A model generated the notes under the pieces. It had not been told where the DNA came from, did not search any database, and saw only the letters and a program-made list of their open reading frames with translations. A stretch of DNA of 64,000 nt from Mycolicibacterium wolinskyi (GTDB taxonomy: Bacteria; Actinomycetota; Actinomycetes; Mycobacteriales; Mycobacteriaceae). Of this stretch, positions 28,496 through 37,461 are shown one piece after another (position 1 is the stretch's first letter; every line of letters begins with the position of its first letter). The position numbers were made by a program, and so were the translations under genes. The stretch is from NCBI RefSeq assembly GCF_002101965.1, contig NZ_LQQA01000006.1, positions 372,001-436,000 on the forward strand, written 5' to 3'.

Positions 28496-29877
28496 CGGGC
28501 AGTCACCTGCTCGCGCTCGAATACCGACTGGACTTCGGCTCCGCAGAAGAATGCCTGGCAGCGGCCGTTCATGACCCGGGTACGCCGCCGTAGGCCGTCG
28601 AGAGTTGCCGGTGGTATGACGGACTGGCACGCGTCACGCAACTCTCCCTCGGTGACGCGCTCGCAGAAGCACACGATGCGGCCGTAAGCCGGGTCGGCCG
28701 TGATCATCTCGGCTTGCTGGTACGGCCTGGGGAACGCCTCCCCAAGATTGGGCATGCTGGGTGGTTCGGGTAGCCGAGTGCGTGGCGTGAGGGTGAGCCC
28801 GGCCGAAACCAGCTGATCGCGTGCGTATTCCGCGATGGCCATGCCCGCGGTCAGGCCGGTCGAGCGAATCCCGCCGACCAGCAGGTAGTTCTGTGCCGGA
28901 TCGGCTTCGATCAGATAGTCGCCGTGGTCGATCGCGGCCCGCAACCCCGCGTATGTGGCAGTGACCTCCTCGTCGAGCAACTTCGGCATGAGCTTGCGGC
29001 CCTTCTCCAACAGGAACTCGAACCCGCTCTCCGACGTACCGGTGGCCGTACGGTCGGTGAGATCCTCTGAGGTGGGGCCCAGCATGACGTTGCCGTAGAT
29101 GGTCGGGCTGACGAGAACCCCTTTACCGCGTGACGTGGGTACCGGCAGCACGATCTTGTCCACCAGAGGCCGAGCCAGCTTGTCGTAGACGATGAGCTCA
29201 CCCCGGCGTGGGGTAACGGTGAACCGCGTGTAGCCGAACAGTCCGTCGATGTAGTCGGCGCCGAGTCCGGCAGCGTTGACGACCCAGCGGGTGCGCACTT
29301 CTCCGCCCGTCGTGTGCAGGGTGGTGCCCTGACTGTGGCGTTCCATGCGTTGCACGCGGTGGCCGCGCAGCAGCGCGGCCCCGCGGTTGACCGCGTCGGT
29401 GGCCAACGCGAGGTTGACCGTCCATGTGCAGATGATCGATTCGTCGGGCACGGTCAGCCCGCCGAGTGCACCGGGACCGAGATGGGGCAGGACCGCGTAA
29501 ACCGCGTCGGCGCCGACGATCTCGCACCGGTGGTAACCGTTCGCCTCGGCCTTGTCCTTGAGGCCGGGTAGGGCATCGAGTTGCTCGTCGTCCCAGGCCA
29601 CCAGGATCGCGCCGGTGTGCTCGATCGGAATTCCGGTGTGCTTGGCGTACTCGGACAGCAGTTCGGAGCCGCGGCTGACCATCTTCGATTCGAGCGTCCC
29701 CGGTTTGGCGTCGAACCCGGTGTGCAGGATGGCGGTGTTGGCCTTACTGGTGCCGTCCCCCACGTCATCGCGGGCCTCCAGCAACGCGACCGACAGCTCG
29801 TGCCCGGACAGTTCACGCGCGATCGCTGATCCGACAATGCCTGCGCCGATGACCACAGCGTCGTAGTCGGTGTTCAT
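28492..29877 (-). CDS. GlpA-like FAD dehydrogenase with C-terminal BFD-type Fe-S domain
   Basis: A 461-residue flavoprotein: FAD motif VVIGAGIVGSAIARELSGHE (8-27), the DAO-fold glycerol-3-phosphate-dehydrogenase-like body, and a C-terminal cysteine domain (CFCERVTEGEL, then NGRCQAFFC) of the BFD 2Fe-2S type. This is the build of GlpA-type dehydrogenases. It presumably oxidises the phosphorylated product of the upstream kinase and hands electrons to the second flavoprotein. It overlaps both neighbours (TGATG and ATGA). Since the kinase site is altered, the substrate may not be glycerol-3-phosphate. Confidence 0.83.
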   Translation of the reverse strand: MNTDYDAVVIGAGIVGSAIARELSGHELSVALLEARDDVGDGTSKANTAILHTGFDAKPGTLESKMVSRGSELLSEYAKHTGIPIEHTGAILVAWDDEQLDALPGLKDKAEANGYHRCEIVGADAVYAVLPHLGPGALGGLTVPDESIICTWTVNLALATDAVNRGAALLRGHRVQRMERHSQGTTLHTTGGEVRTRWVVNAAGLGADYIDGLFGYTRFTVTPRRGELIVYDKLARPLVDKIVLPVPTSRGKGVLVSPTIYGNVMLGPTSEDLTDRTATGTSESGFEFLLEKGRKLMPKLLDEEVTATYAGLRAAIDHGDYLIEADPAQNYLLVGGIRSTGLTAGMAIAEYARDQLVSAGLTLTPRTRLPEPPSMPNLGEAFPRPYQQAEMITADPAYGRIVCFCERVTEGELRDACQSVIPPATLDGLRRRTRVMNGRCQAFFCGAEVQSVFEREQVTAR

Positions 29878-31298
29878 CAAATCTCCTGGTCGTAGGTCGT
29901 TGCAGCCAGTTCGCGCCAGGCCGAGCGGAATTCGCCGGCGCGGTCGGGGCGCCAATGCGGTTCATAGGTCGCCGACGGGATCCAGTCGGCGACGACATCG
30001 CGTACCGACTGGTCGGGTTGCAGGCTCAGCCGGGCCAACGCAGCCGCGCCGAGCGCGGTCGCGTGCGGCGATGGGTAGACGTCCACGGGCAGTTGCAGGA
30101 TGTCGGCACATGCCTGCATCAGCACCTTGGATTGCGTGAGTCCGCCGTCGACGCGCAGCCGGTGCAGCGGTGGCGCGTCGGCATCGATCGCCGAGATCAA
30201 TTCGGCGACCTGGGCCGCGATGCCTTGCAGCACCGCCAGGACGATGTGTCCGCGCTCGGTGGACAGCGTCATGCCCGAGATCGTCGCGGTGGCTTGGGAC
30301 TTCCACCAGGGCGCGGCCAGCCCGGCCAGCGCGGGGACGCACAGTACGCCGGCGTTGTCCGGCGCGGCGACGACGTCGATCTCCGATGCTCCGGCGACGA
30401 TTCCCATTGAGCTGAGCCACTTCACCGCGGAGGCGGCGGTGTAGACCTGACCGTCGATGCAGTACGAATCCGCGTCACCGACGCGCCAAGCCACCGAGGA
30501 GGTGAGGCCGGACGTCGACCGCACCGGCGTGTCACCGGTGTTACTCAGCAGGAATGCCCCCGTCCCGAAGGTGCATTTGGCCATGCCCGGCTCGAAACAC
30601 GCCTCGGCGAGCAGTGCGGCCTGTTGATCGACTACCACCCCGCCGACTGGAATCTCGCCGTCGAAAACCGTTGTGGTACCGATGACCTCGTCATTGTCGA
30701 CGATCCGGGGCAGGCGCTCGTAACCGAGACCGAATACTGCCAGAAGCTCGGGGCTCCAGGTGCGTTCCCCGAGTTCGGCGACTAGGGAACGGCTGGCGGT
30801 GGTCGCGTCGGTGACAAACTCTCCGGTGAGTTGGTGCAGCAGCCAGGTATCCGAGGTCGTGACCACCCCAGCACTTTCGAGGTTGGCCCGCAGCCACGCC
30901 ATCTTTGGCGCCGAGAAGTACGGGTCGAGTACCAAACCTGTCTTGGCCGAGAGCATCTCGCTGTGCTGGCTTAGGCTCGCGCACAGCTTCTCGGCGCGGC
31001 GGTCCTGCCACACGATCGCCGCGGTGAGCGGACGGCCCGTGTCTGGTTCCCATGCGAGCACCGTCTCGCCTTGATTGGCCAGTGACACCGCCTCGACCGG
31101 ACGATCGGCCTGGGCCAGCGCGGCGCGGCCGGCGCCAAGCACGGACTCCAGCAGTTCTGCGGGGTCCTGCTCGACGCCGCCGCCGTCGACATAACGCGGA
31201 TATACGGGCCGTTCGGCGACGCCGACGATGCCATCCACGGGGTCGACCACGATGGCTTTGGTGCCCGAGGTGCCCTGGTCGATGGCGAGTACCGTCAT
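29877..31298 (-). CDS. FGGY-family glycerol-kinase-like carbohydrate kinase
   Basis: A 473-residue FGGY kinase closest to GlpK: ATPase motif AIDQGTSGTKA, VWQDRR, DPYFSAPKM, CTFGTGAFLL and LRVDGGLTQSK. Against E. coli GlpK glycerol contacts as I recall them, Glu84 (Glu78), Trp103 (Trp97), Tyr135 (Tyr127) and Asp245 (Asp224) are kept, but Arg83 is Gly77. That points to an altered or larger polyol substrate. ATG at 31298 overlaps the permease stop; its own stop overlaps the GlpA-like gene. It phosphorylates the imported or processed polyol in this pathway (inference). Confidence 0.85.
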   Translation of the reverse strand: MTVLAIDQGTSGTKAIVVDPVDGIVGVAERPVYPRYVDGGGVEQDPAELLESVLGAGRAALAQADRPVEAVSLANQGETVLAWEPDTGRPLTAAIVWQDRRAEKLCASLSQHSEMLSAKTGLVLDPYFSAPKMAWLRANLESAGVVTTSDTWLLHQLTGEFVTDATTASRSLVAELGERTWSPELLAVFGLGYERLPRIVDNDEVIGTTTVFDGEIPVGGVVVDQQAALLAEACFEPGMAKCTFGTGAFLLSNTGDTPVRSTSGLTSSVAWRVGDADSYCIDGQVYTAASAVKWLSSMGIVAGASEIDVVAAPDNAGVLCVPALAGLAAPWWKSQATATISGMTLSTERGHIVLAVLQGIAAQVAELISAIDADAPPLHRLRVDGGLTQSKVLMQACADILQLPVDVYPSPHATALGAAALARLSLQPDQSVRDVVADWIPSATYEPHWRPDRAGEFRSAWRELAATTYDQEI

Positions 31299-32806
31299 CG
31301 CACGGCATCCTCGGCACGGTCGGCTGCGTGGTCGAGTTCGGCGTCGATCGAGGACATTTGGGGCATCTTCAACCCGTCCCGCCCACGGGTGAGCAGCAGA
31401 TAGGTGAGGTAGACCGCGCCGATGGCGACCATGACCGCCGCATACAGCCAAGGATCCCGGAACGAGGCGTCGCGGAACAGCGACAACTCGAACACCAACC
31501 AGGCCACCGCCACGACGAGGACCGGTAGCTCCCAGCGGCCCAGGCTGAATCCGCTGCTGGCGGGCAGCCGGCGTCGCGTGGCGATGTAGAGCACGACGGT
31601 GATGGCGTAGATGATGGCGGGCAGCAGGGTGGCCGCCGAGAACAGCTTGAACAAGGCATCGGTGCTGGTCGAGAAGAGGCCGAGGATCACGGCCGAGATG
31701 ACCGTCATGACAACCGTCGCATTGAGTGGGGTGCCGAAGCGTGGCGAGACCTTGTGCAGCACTTGCCATCCCGGGAAGCGTCGGTCGCGTGACATGGCCC
31801 AGACCAGCCGCACTCCGCTCATGAGGATCACCAGCCCGCACGCGAAGATCGCGATGGCCACCAGGATCAGCAGCGCGGTACCGACGAACGAGCCGAGGAT
31901 GTCGCGGATCACGTCGGCGATCGGGGTGCCCGACTGCGCCAGCGCGGTGGGGTCGTTCACCGCGGCCGTCACGACGAGCAGGAACAGGAAACCCAGCACG
32001 CCCGAGGCGAGCACAGCCTGCCACATAGCGCGCGGCACAACGATTTCAGGCCGCTTCGTTTCCTCGGCGAGGTTCGCGGCGGATTCGAATCCGACGATCG
32101 TGAAGGCTCCGAGCAGGAAACCGAGCATCCAGGGGCCGGCCGAGGTCGCGGTGCCGAGGTCCCAGTACCCTTCTGCGGGGACGTCGCCCCGCGAGAACAG
32201 GTTTCCGACCGAGAGTTTATGAGCGATCACGCCAACGACGAACAACAGCACCACGAGCGCGATCATGCCGATCAGTTCCGCGGTCACCGCGAAGTTGTTG
32301 ACCCGTTCGGTCCATTTGGTGGAAAGCCCGACGAGCAGCGCCTGCAGCACCAACACCCCGGCGGTGATCAAGAAGCCGGTTGCCGGCGTGCCGGTGAAGT
32401 CGAACAGCGCGGGCACCACGGTCGAGGCCACGGTGTAGTCGACCGCGACCACGACGATTGCGAGGAATGTGAACGAGACCCAGCCGGTGATCCAACCGAG
32501 GATCGGATTGGCCAGCCGCGACACCCATTGGTAGGCGTAACCGGTCACGGGGATGCGGGCGGCCAGCGATCCGAGCAGCAACGCCACGGCGAGCTGGCCG
32601 ACGATCACGATGGGCCAGGTCCAGATGCCCAGCGGGCCGGAAGTGTTCAGCACGCTGCCGTAGGTGGTGAATATTCCGGTGGCAATGGAGACGAAGGCGA
32701 ACGCCACCGCAAACGACGCGAACCGTCCGGTCGCGCGTTCGAGGGTGTCTGTGTAGCCGTATGCGGCCACGCTTTCGGACCCGGATGGTGTGGAAGAATG
32801 TGTCAT
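31295..32806 (-). CDS. APC-superfamily permease
   Basis: A 503-residue integral membrane protein with about twelve hydrophobic helices and APC-family landmarks: FASFAVAFAFVSIATGIFTTYG in helix 1, GSLAARIPVTGYAYQWVSRLAN, GFESAANLAEETKRPEIVVPRAM and the SRDRRFPGW loop. Members carry amino acids, amines or choline-like compounds, which is unusual next to a glycerol-type kinase. It presumably imports the substrate of this cluster. The ATG at 32806 follows the DeoR gene by 84 bp. Confidence 0.87.
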   Translation of the reverse strand: MTHSSTPSGSESVAAYGYTDTLERATGRFASFAVAFAFVSIATGIFTTYGSVLNTSGPLGIWTWPIVIVGQLAVALLLGSLAARIPVTGYAYQWVSRLANPILGWITGWVSFTFLAIVVVAVDYTVASTVVPALFDFTGTPATGFLITAGVLVLQALLVGLSTKWTERVNNFAVTAELIGMIALVVLLFVVGVIAHKLSVGNLFSRGDVPAEGYWDLGTATSAGPWMLGFLLGAFTIVGFESAANLAEETKRPEIVVPRAMWQAVLASGVLGFLFLLVVTAAVNDPTALAQSGTPIADVIRDILGSFVGTALLILVAIAIFACGLVILMSGVRLVWAMSRDRRFPGWQVLHKVSPRFGTPLNATVVMTVISAVILGLFSTSTDALFKLFSAATLLPAIIYAITVVLYIATRRRLPASSGFSLGRWELPVLVVAVAWLVFELSLFRDASFRDPWLYAAVMVAIGAVYLTYLLLTRGRDGLKMPQMSSIDAELDHAADRAEDAVR

Positions 32807-32890
32807 CGATCGGGCTTTCTGACTGGAATTGACTGTTTCGGGAAAGCAGCTCGGTCCGCGGGCGGCGCTGCAACGCCGCCCGCACCCGTA

Positions 32891-33667
32891 TCAGGCGCTC
32901 GGGCGCGCCGAGAGCACCACACCTCCCGTCTCTTCGATGGCCGCTGCAACGGCCGGGTCGGAGTTCTGGTCGGTGATCAACCCATCCACGTCGCTGAACG
33001 CGCACACGCGGTAGGGCGCCACCTGACCAAGCTTCGACGAGTCGGCCAGGATGTAGCTGCGCGCGCTGTTGGCGATGATCGTGCGGCGCACGTCTATCTC
33101 GTCCAGATGGAAATCGGTGAGGCCGGTGTGCGCCGCGACGCCACCGGACCCGAGCAGTGCGATGTCTGCGTAGACGTCGGCGAATAAGGCCTTGGTGTGG
33201 GCATTTGAGCAGGCCAGATCGCCTGCGCGCACGCGGCCGCCAGCTACCAGCACTGTGACACCCGGCCGATCGGCGAGCTCGACCGCAGCCGGCAAAGACG
33301 GAGTGATGACGGTGCCGGTGAAGGAACGAGGAATGGCCTGTGCGACCGCGACGGCCGTCGTCCCGATGTCGATGACGACGGTCTGCCCGTTCTTGAGCAA
33401 GCCCGCGGCAACGCGGGCGATCTGCGCCTTGGCCTGGTGCCGGATGATCGTGCGCTCGGTATACGAAGGCTCGATCACGAGCCGCTCGGCGACCGCCGCG
33501 GCGCCGCCGTGGACGCGCCTGAGTGCGCCGCGCTCTTCGAGAAGTGCCAGGTCGCGACGCACGGTTTCTGCCGACACCCCAAGGCGGCGGACCAGTTCAT
33601 CAGTGCTGATGGCCTGTGCTGTGCCAACCGCCTCGACGATGGCCTCATGCCGCTCAACCGGCAGCAC
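32891..33667 (-). CDS. DeoR/GlpR-family transcriptional regulator
   Basis: A 258-residue DeoR-type repressor: N-terminal winged helix (ERHEAIVEAVG to VSAETVRRDLALLEERGALRRVHGG) and a sugar-phosphate-binding DeoR_C domain (VIDIGTTAVAVA, SNAHTKALFADVYADIALLGSGG, ILADSSKLGQ). Such proteins respond to phosphorylated sugars or polyols, matching the FGGY kinase downstream. It starts with GTG at 33667. A candidate promoter lies in the 84-bp gap to the aldehyde dehydrogenase, so it may head a second transcript with the permease, kinase and flavoproteins. Confidence 0.88.
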   Translation of the reverse strand: MLPVERHEAIVEAVGTAQAISTDELVRRLGVSAETVRRDLALLEERGALRRVHGGAAAVAERLVIEPSYTERTIIRHQAKAQIARVAAGLLKNGQTVVIDIGTTAVAVAQAIPRSFTGTVITPSLPAAVELADRPGVTVLVAGGRVRAGDLACSNAHTKALFADVYADIALLGSGGVAAHTGLTDFHLDEIDVRRTIIANSARSYILADSSKLGQVAPYRVCAFSDVDGLITDQNSDPAVAAAIEETGGVVLSARPSA

Positions 33668-33708
33668 GCGTGACCGCCGGTGTGGGTTTTTGACCGAGCA
33701 TGACGGTA

Positions 33709-33737
33709 ATTGTGTGGTGTTGCCTAGCTCACGTCAA
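33709..33737 (-). promoter_or_regulatory. Candidate promoter of the deoR-permease-kinase genes
   Basis: On the minus strand, TTGACG (33737-33732), a 17-bp spacer and CACAAT (33714-33709) resemble a housekeeping promoter. A start near 33702 would leave a short leader before the GTG at 33667. This would divide the cluster into two transcripts. Confidence 0.45.
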
Positions 33738-33751
33738 CCGGAGCGGGTGAA

Positions 33752-35179
33752 TCAACGCATGGCGATCCTGATGTTCTTCACCTGACGGAACTCGTTGAGC
33801 CCCTCGACGCCGCCCGTTCGGCCAGAGCCGCTCTGCTTGTACCCGCCGTACGGGCCCTGCGGCGAGATATCACTGAACTGGTTGATCCACACCGAACCCG
33901 CTTCGAGCCTGCGAGCAACGCGGTGCGCCCGGCCCAGATCGGTCGTCTGCACGAAAGCGTTGAGGCCGTAGCGGGTGGTGTTGGCGATCTGCACGGCTTC
34001 CTGCTCATCGCGAAACCGCATCACCGAGACCACGGGGCCGAACGTCTCCTCCTGAGCGAGCGTCGAAGCGTTGTCCACCCCGCCGAACACCGTCGGCTCG
34101 ATGTAGTAGCCGTCGGCGAGATCACCGCCGATCCGGTTGCCGCCCAACAGCAATTGGCCGGTCCCATTCGAAACCGCCGTTTCGATGGTGTCGAGGATTC
34201 GGTCCGCCGCGGCTTGGCTGATCACCGGTCCGAAGGTGGTCGCGGGGTCCATCGGGTCGCCGACTCTGGCGCCCGCGACCACGCCTACGAACTTGTCCAC
34301 GAACGCGTCGTATACCGCTTCCTGCACCAGGATTCGGCTCGCGCACGCGCAGCTTTGGCCGGACTGCATGAGCGGGCCCTGGTGTGCGGACAGCGTCGCC
34401 GCCAGGTCGAGGTCGGCGTCGTCGAAGATGATGTTGGCCGATTTGCCGCCGAGTTCGGTGACCACCGGAGTCAGGTTCGCGGCGGCGGCGGCCAAGACCT
34501 TGCGCGCGGTCGCGCCGCCGCCTGTGAAGGCGATCTTGCCGATGCCGGGATGCCGTACCAGGGCGTCGCCGCCCTCGGCATCGGCAGGCGCGACGCTGAC
34601 CAGGCCCGTGGGCAACCCGGCCCGGTCGCACAACTCGCCGAACCGCAGTGCGGCGAACGGCGCGAGCTCGGACGGTTTGAGGATTACGGCGTTGCCTGCC
34701 GCGAGCGCCGGCGCGACACAGGATGCCGCGACCGCGAGTGCGCCGTTCCACGGGGTGATCACGCCGATGATGCCGTACGGTTCGCGCTCGATGAGGTTGA
34801 CGTCGAACGATCCGTTGACCGGGGTGCTGACGCCGTGCGGTTTGTCGGCGTATCCGGCGAAATGGCGTAAGAACCGCTCGAGCAGTAACGCGGTGCCCGC
34901 GAACGAGATCGGTACTCCGTAATCGAACACGTTGAGCCGCGCGAGCTCGTCGAGGTGGTCGTGCACGATGTCGGCGAGGTCGATCATCAGGTCGCGCCGC
35001 CGGTCGACAGTCATCGAGATCCACTCACGTTGTGCGGCACGGGCAGCTTCGACGGCTCGGTCGATCTCGGCGGCACCGGCGAGGGTCACGGTCCCGTTCG
35101 GCTTTCCGGTCGCCGGATAGATGTGCTCGAAGATCACTTTTCCCACTCCGAGGTCGCTCGCCGCGCCTGGTCTCGTCAT
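33752..35179 (-). CDS. NAD(P)-dependent aldehyde dehydrogenase
   Basis: A 475-residue ALDH-superfamily enzyme: Asn145 (TPWN), the cofactor stretch ILKPSELAP, general base Glu242 (TELGGKSANI) and nucleophile Cys277 (SGQSCACAS), then EETFGPVVSVMRF. Family length is normal. ATG at 35179 overlaps the stop of the SDR upstream (ATGA). With two mycofactocin-coupled alcohol dehydrogenases in front, an alcohol to aldehyde to acid sequence is likely. The carbon skeleton is unknown. Confidence 0.92.
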   Translation of the reverse strand: MTRPGAASDLGVGKVIFEHIYPATGKPNGTVTLAGAAEIDRAVEAARAAQREWISMTVDRRRDLMIDLADIVHDHLDELARLNVFDYGVPISFAGTALLLERFLRHFAGYADKPHGVSTPVNGSFDVNLIEREPYGIIGVITPWNGALAVAASCVAPALAAGNAVILKPSELAPFAALRFGELCDRAGLPTGLVSVAPADAEGGDALVRHPGIGKIAFTGGGATARKVLAAAAANLTPVVTELGGKSANIIFDDADLDLAATLSAHQGPLMQSGQSCACASRILVQEAVYDAFVDKFVGVVAGARVGDPMDPATTFGPVISQAAADRILDTIETAVSNGTGQLLLGGNRIGGDLADGYYIEPTVFGGVDNASTLAQEETFGPVVSVMRFRDEQEAVQIANTTRYGLNAFVQTTDLGRAHRVARRLEAGSVWINQFSDISPQGPYGGYKQSGSGRTGGVEGLNEFRQVKNIRIAMR

Positions 35180-35979
35180 CGGATCGTCACGCCCGCATCG
35201 ACTTTGAATTCCAGCCCGGTGACATAGCGCGATTCGTCGGATACCAGGAACAGCACCGCATTGCTGATGTCGATCGCCTCGGCCATCACGATGGGTATCG
35301 CGTTTCCGAACACGGGCGCGAGATCGGGTCGCTGTTCGGCGATCAGTGTGTGTAGCGAGGCGGGACGCATACCGGTCTCGACACCGGTCGGATGGACGGT
35401 GTTGACCCGGACATGCTGGGCGGCAAGCTCGTTGGCGAGTGCGCGGCTCATTCCGACCACGCCGTGCTTGGATGCCGTGTAGGGCGTGTGTAGCGGTGTG
35501 CCCTTGATGCCCGCGGCCGAGCTGATGTTGACGAGGCTGCCGCCACCCTCGATGAGATGGGGCAGCGCCGCCGCGCATGTGTTCCAGGTCCCGATCAGGT
35601 TGACATCAACCACCGTTCGCCACTGCTCGGCGGTGGTGGTGTCCCAGGTCCCTGCGGTCAGCACCCCGGCGTTGGCCACCGCGGCGTCCAGCCCGCCGAG
35701 TCGTGCGACACCGTCGTCGACGGCGGCAGCCAGTGCCGCCCCGTCGCGCACGTCGACCACGTGCGTAACAGCTTGGCGGCCCTGCTTTTCGACGAGCCGT
35801 GCGGTTTCGTCGAGATCCTCGCGCGATGAGAGCGGGTACTCGATCTCGTTGAGGGATCGGCAGATGTCGACCAGGATCAGGTCGGCGCCTTCTTCGGCGA
35901 GGCGGACGGCGTGACTGCGGCCCATACCGCGTGCTGCGCCGGTGATCAGCACGCGCTTGCCCGCTACCCGGCCCGTCAT
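35176..35979 (-). CDS. Mycofactocin-coupled SDR oxidoreductase (second)
   Basis: A 267-residue SDR of the mycofactocin-coupled type: TGAARGMGRSHAVRLAEEGAD and VDICRSLNEIEYPLSSREDL (the subfamily insertion), NAGVLT, serine region ISSAAG and YxxxK in PYTASKHG. It overlaps the SDR before it and the ALDH after it by 4 bp each. Probably oxidises a primary or secondary alcohol with mycofactocin as electron acceptor; mycofactocin synthesis genes are not in this window. Confidence 0.88.
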   Translation of the reverse strand: MTGRVAGKRVLITGAARGMGRSHAVRLAEEGADLILVDICRSLNEIEYPLSSREDLDETARLVEKQGRQAVTHVVDVRDGAALAAAVDDGVARLGGLDAAVANAGVLTAGTWDTTTAEQWRTVVDVNLIGTWNTCAAALPHLIEGGGSLVNISSAAGIKGTPLHTPYTASKHGVVGMSRALANELAAQHVRVNTVHPTGVETGMRPASLHTLIAEQRPDLAPVFGNAIPIVMAEAIDISNAVLFLVSDESRYVTGLEFKVDAGVTIR

Positions 35980-36806
35980 AGTTTGTTGCAGAATCCGGCG
36001 TCGACGGGGAATGTCACCCCGGTGACGTACTTGGCGGCATCGGAGACCAGGTAGGCGATCGCGGCGCTGATGTCCTCCGGTTCCAGCAGTGAGACCGGCA
36101 TCGGGTTCTGTAGATGTGGGCCGCCGTCGGGATAGTTCTCCAAGAACGCCGTCATGGCCGGGTTGACCGCCATCATGGTGTTGACCGCGGTCGGATGCAC
36201 GGTGTTTACCCGAATGCTATGAGGAGCAAGCGCATTGGCGAGTGTGCGCATCAATCCGACGATGCCGTGTTTGGATGCGGCGTAGCCCAGGCCACCGCCT
36301 TGCAGGCCGCCGAAACCGCGCAGGCCGGCGGTGGAACTCGTGAACACGATCGCGCCGCCGCGGCCGCCGGCGATCAGATGGGGGATCGCTGCCTTGGCGG
36401 TGTGGAATGACCCGACCAGATTGACGTCGAGCACGTCGGTCCACATCTCGAGGTCTTCTTCGATCGTGAGCTCGCGGAACGCCATCGTCGCGATCCCGGC
36501 GTTCGCGCACACGATGTCCAGGCCGCCGAACTGCTCGACCCCGGCATCGAGCGCGGCTTTCAGTTGGTGGAAGTCACGGACGTCGGCGACCGAGCCGACC
36601 ATCTTGCCGCCCGCCGCCTCGACAAGGGCGACCGTCTCGTCGAGTTCGGCGCGTTTGGCCATCGGGTAGCCGTTCGACGCGATGTCAGCGCAGATGTCCA
36701 CGCCGATGATCGCGGCACCCTCGCCGGCCAGCCGGATTGCATGGCTGCGGCCCTGGCCGCGGGCCACCCCGGTGATGAAAGCGACCTTGCCGTCCAATTG
36801 CCCCAT
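35976..36806 (-). CDS. Mycofactocin-coupled SDR oxidoreductase (third)
   Basis: A 276-residue SDR of the same subfamily: TGVARGQGRSHAIRLAGEGA, VDICADIASNGYPMAKRAEL (insertion), NAGIATM, FTSSTAG and YxxxK in GYAASKHG. It is the first gene of the minus-strand cluster, and two TetR-type operators lie within 70 bp upstream. It shares about half its residues by eye with the adjacent SDR, suggesting an old tandem duplication with divergent substrates. Confidence 0.88.
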   Translation of the reverse strand: MGQLDGKVAFITGVARGQGRSHAIRLAGEGAAIIGVDICADIASNGYPMAKRAELDETVALVEAAGGKMVGSVADVRDFHQLKAALDAGVEQFGGLDIVCANAGIATMAFRELTIEEDLEMWTDVLDVNLVGSFHTAKAAIPHLIAGGRGGAIVFTSSTAGLRGFGGLQGGGLGYAASKHGIVGLMRTLANALAPHSIRVNTVHPTAVNTMMAVNPAMTAFLENYPDGGPHLQNPMPVSLLEPEDISAAIAYLVSDAAKYVTGVTFPVDAGFCNKL

Positions 36807-36838
36807 TGATCCTCGCTTCGTTGCGCACCGGGAATGTC

Positions 36839-36874
36839 AGTAACTGAGTTACTACGGTACGGTAACGGGGTTAT
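36839..36874. promoter_or_regulatory. Tandem TetR-type operators in divergent SDR-TetR promoter
   Basis: Site 1, AGTAACT-G-AGTTACT (36839-36853), is perfect with 7-bp arms. Site 2, GTAACGGGGTTAT (36862-36874), is a degenerate copy. Centres are about 22 bp apart, two helical turns. Autoregulation and control of the SDR-ALDH cluster by the TetR protein are inferred. Confidence 0.65.
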
Positions 36875-36900
36875 CTACCGACGGCAAGGGTGTTCTCGAA

Positions 36901-37461
36901 GTGGCCAATGAGCGCGACCGGATCCTCGACATCGTCGTGGAGATCCTCGAATCCGACGGCTATGACGCCGTGCAGTTGCGTGAGGTCGCACGCCGGTCCA
37001 AGACCTCGCTCGCCACGATCTACAAGCGCTATTCGACCCGTGACGAACTGATCCTTGCTGCGCTGGACAGCTGGATGGAGAAGAACCGCTACTCGGGCCT
37101 GGCCGGCCAGCCGCATCCGGCCGACGAATCGCTGTATGACGGCATGATGCGCATGTTTCGCACCATCTTCGAACCCTGGGAGAAGCATCCCGGCATGCTG
37201 ATGGCGTATTTCAGGTCGCGGTCCGCGCCGGGTGGCGAACGTCTGGTGCGGCGTGGTCTCGACGCCGTGGTGCCTGCCGCGATGGAGATTCTGACCGGCG
37301 TCGAAGACGTGTTCATCGCCGACCTCGACACGATCCTGTCGAGTCTCGTGTTCGGCTTGACCGGGCGCTTCGCCGCGGGCGAGATCGAGGTGACCGACAT
37401 CCTGCCCAGCCTCGATCGCACCATGCGGTGGCTGACCGCTGGTTATGAAGCGTCGCGCTGA
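36901..37461 (+). CDS. TetR-family regulator
   Basis: A 186-residue TetR protein beginning at GTG 36901. The helix-turn-helix is in ERDRILDIVVEILESDGYDAVQLREVARRSKTSLATIYKRYSTRDEL; the ligand domain contains FEPWEKHPGMLMAYFRSRSAPGG. It diverges from the SDR-SDR-ALDH cluster across two GTAAC/GTTAC palindromes, so it is the likely second regulator of that cluster besides the DeoR protein. The 3' end overlaps the hydrolase gene by 19 bp, convergently. Confidence 0.85.
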   Translation: MANERDRILDIVVEILESDGYDAVQLREVARRSKTSLATIYKRYSTRDELILAALDSWMEKNRYSGLAGQPHPADESLYDGMMRMFRTIFEPWEKHPGMLMAYFRSRSAPGGERLVRRGLDAVVPAAMEILTGVEDVFIADLDTILSSLVFGLTGRFAAGEIEVTDILPSLDRTMRWLTAGYEASR

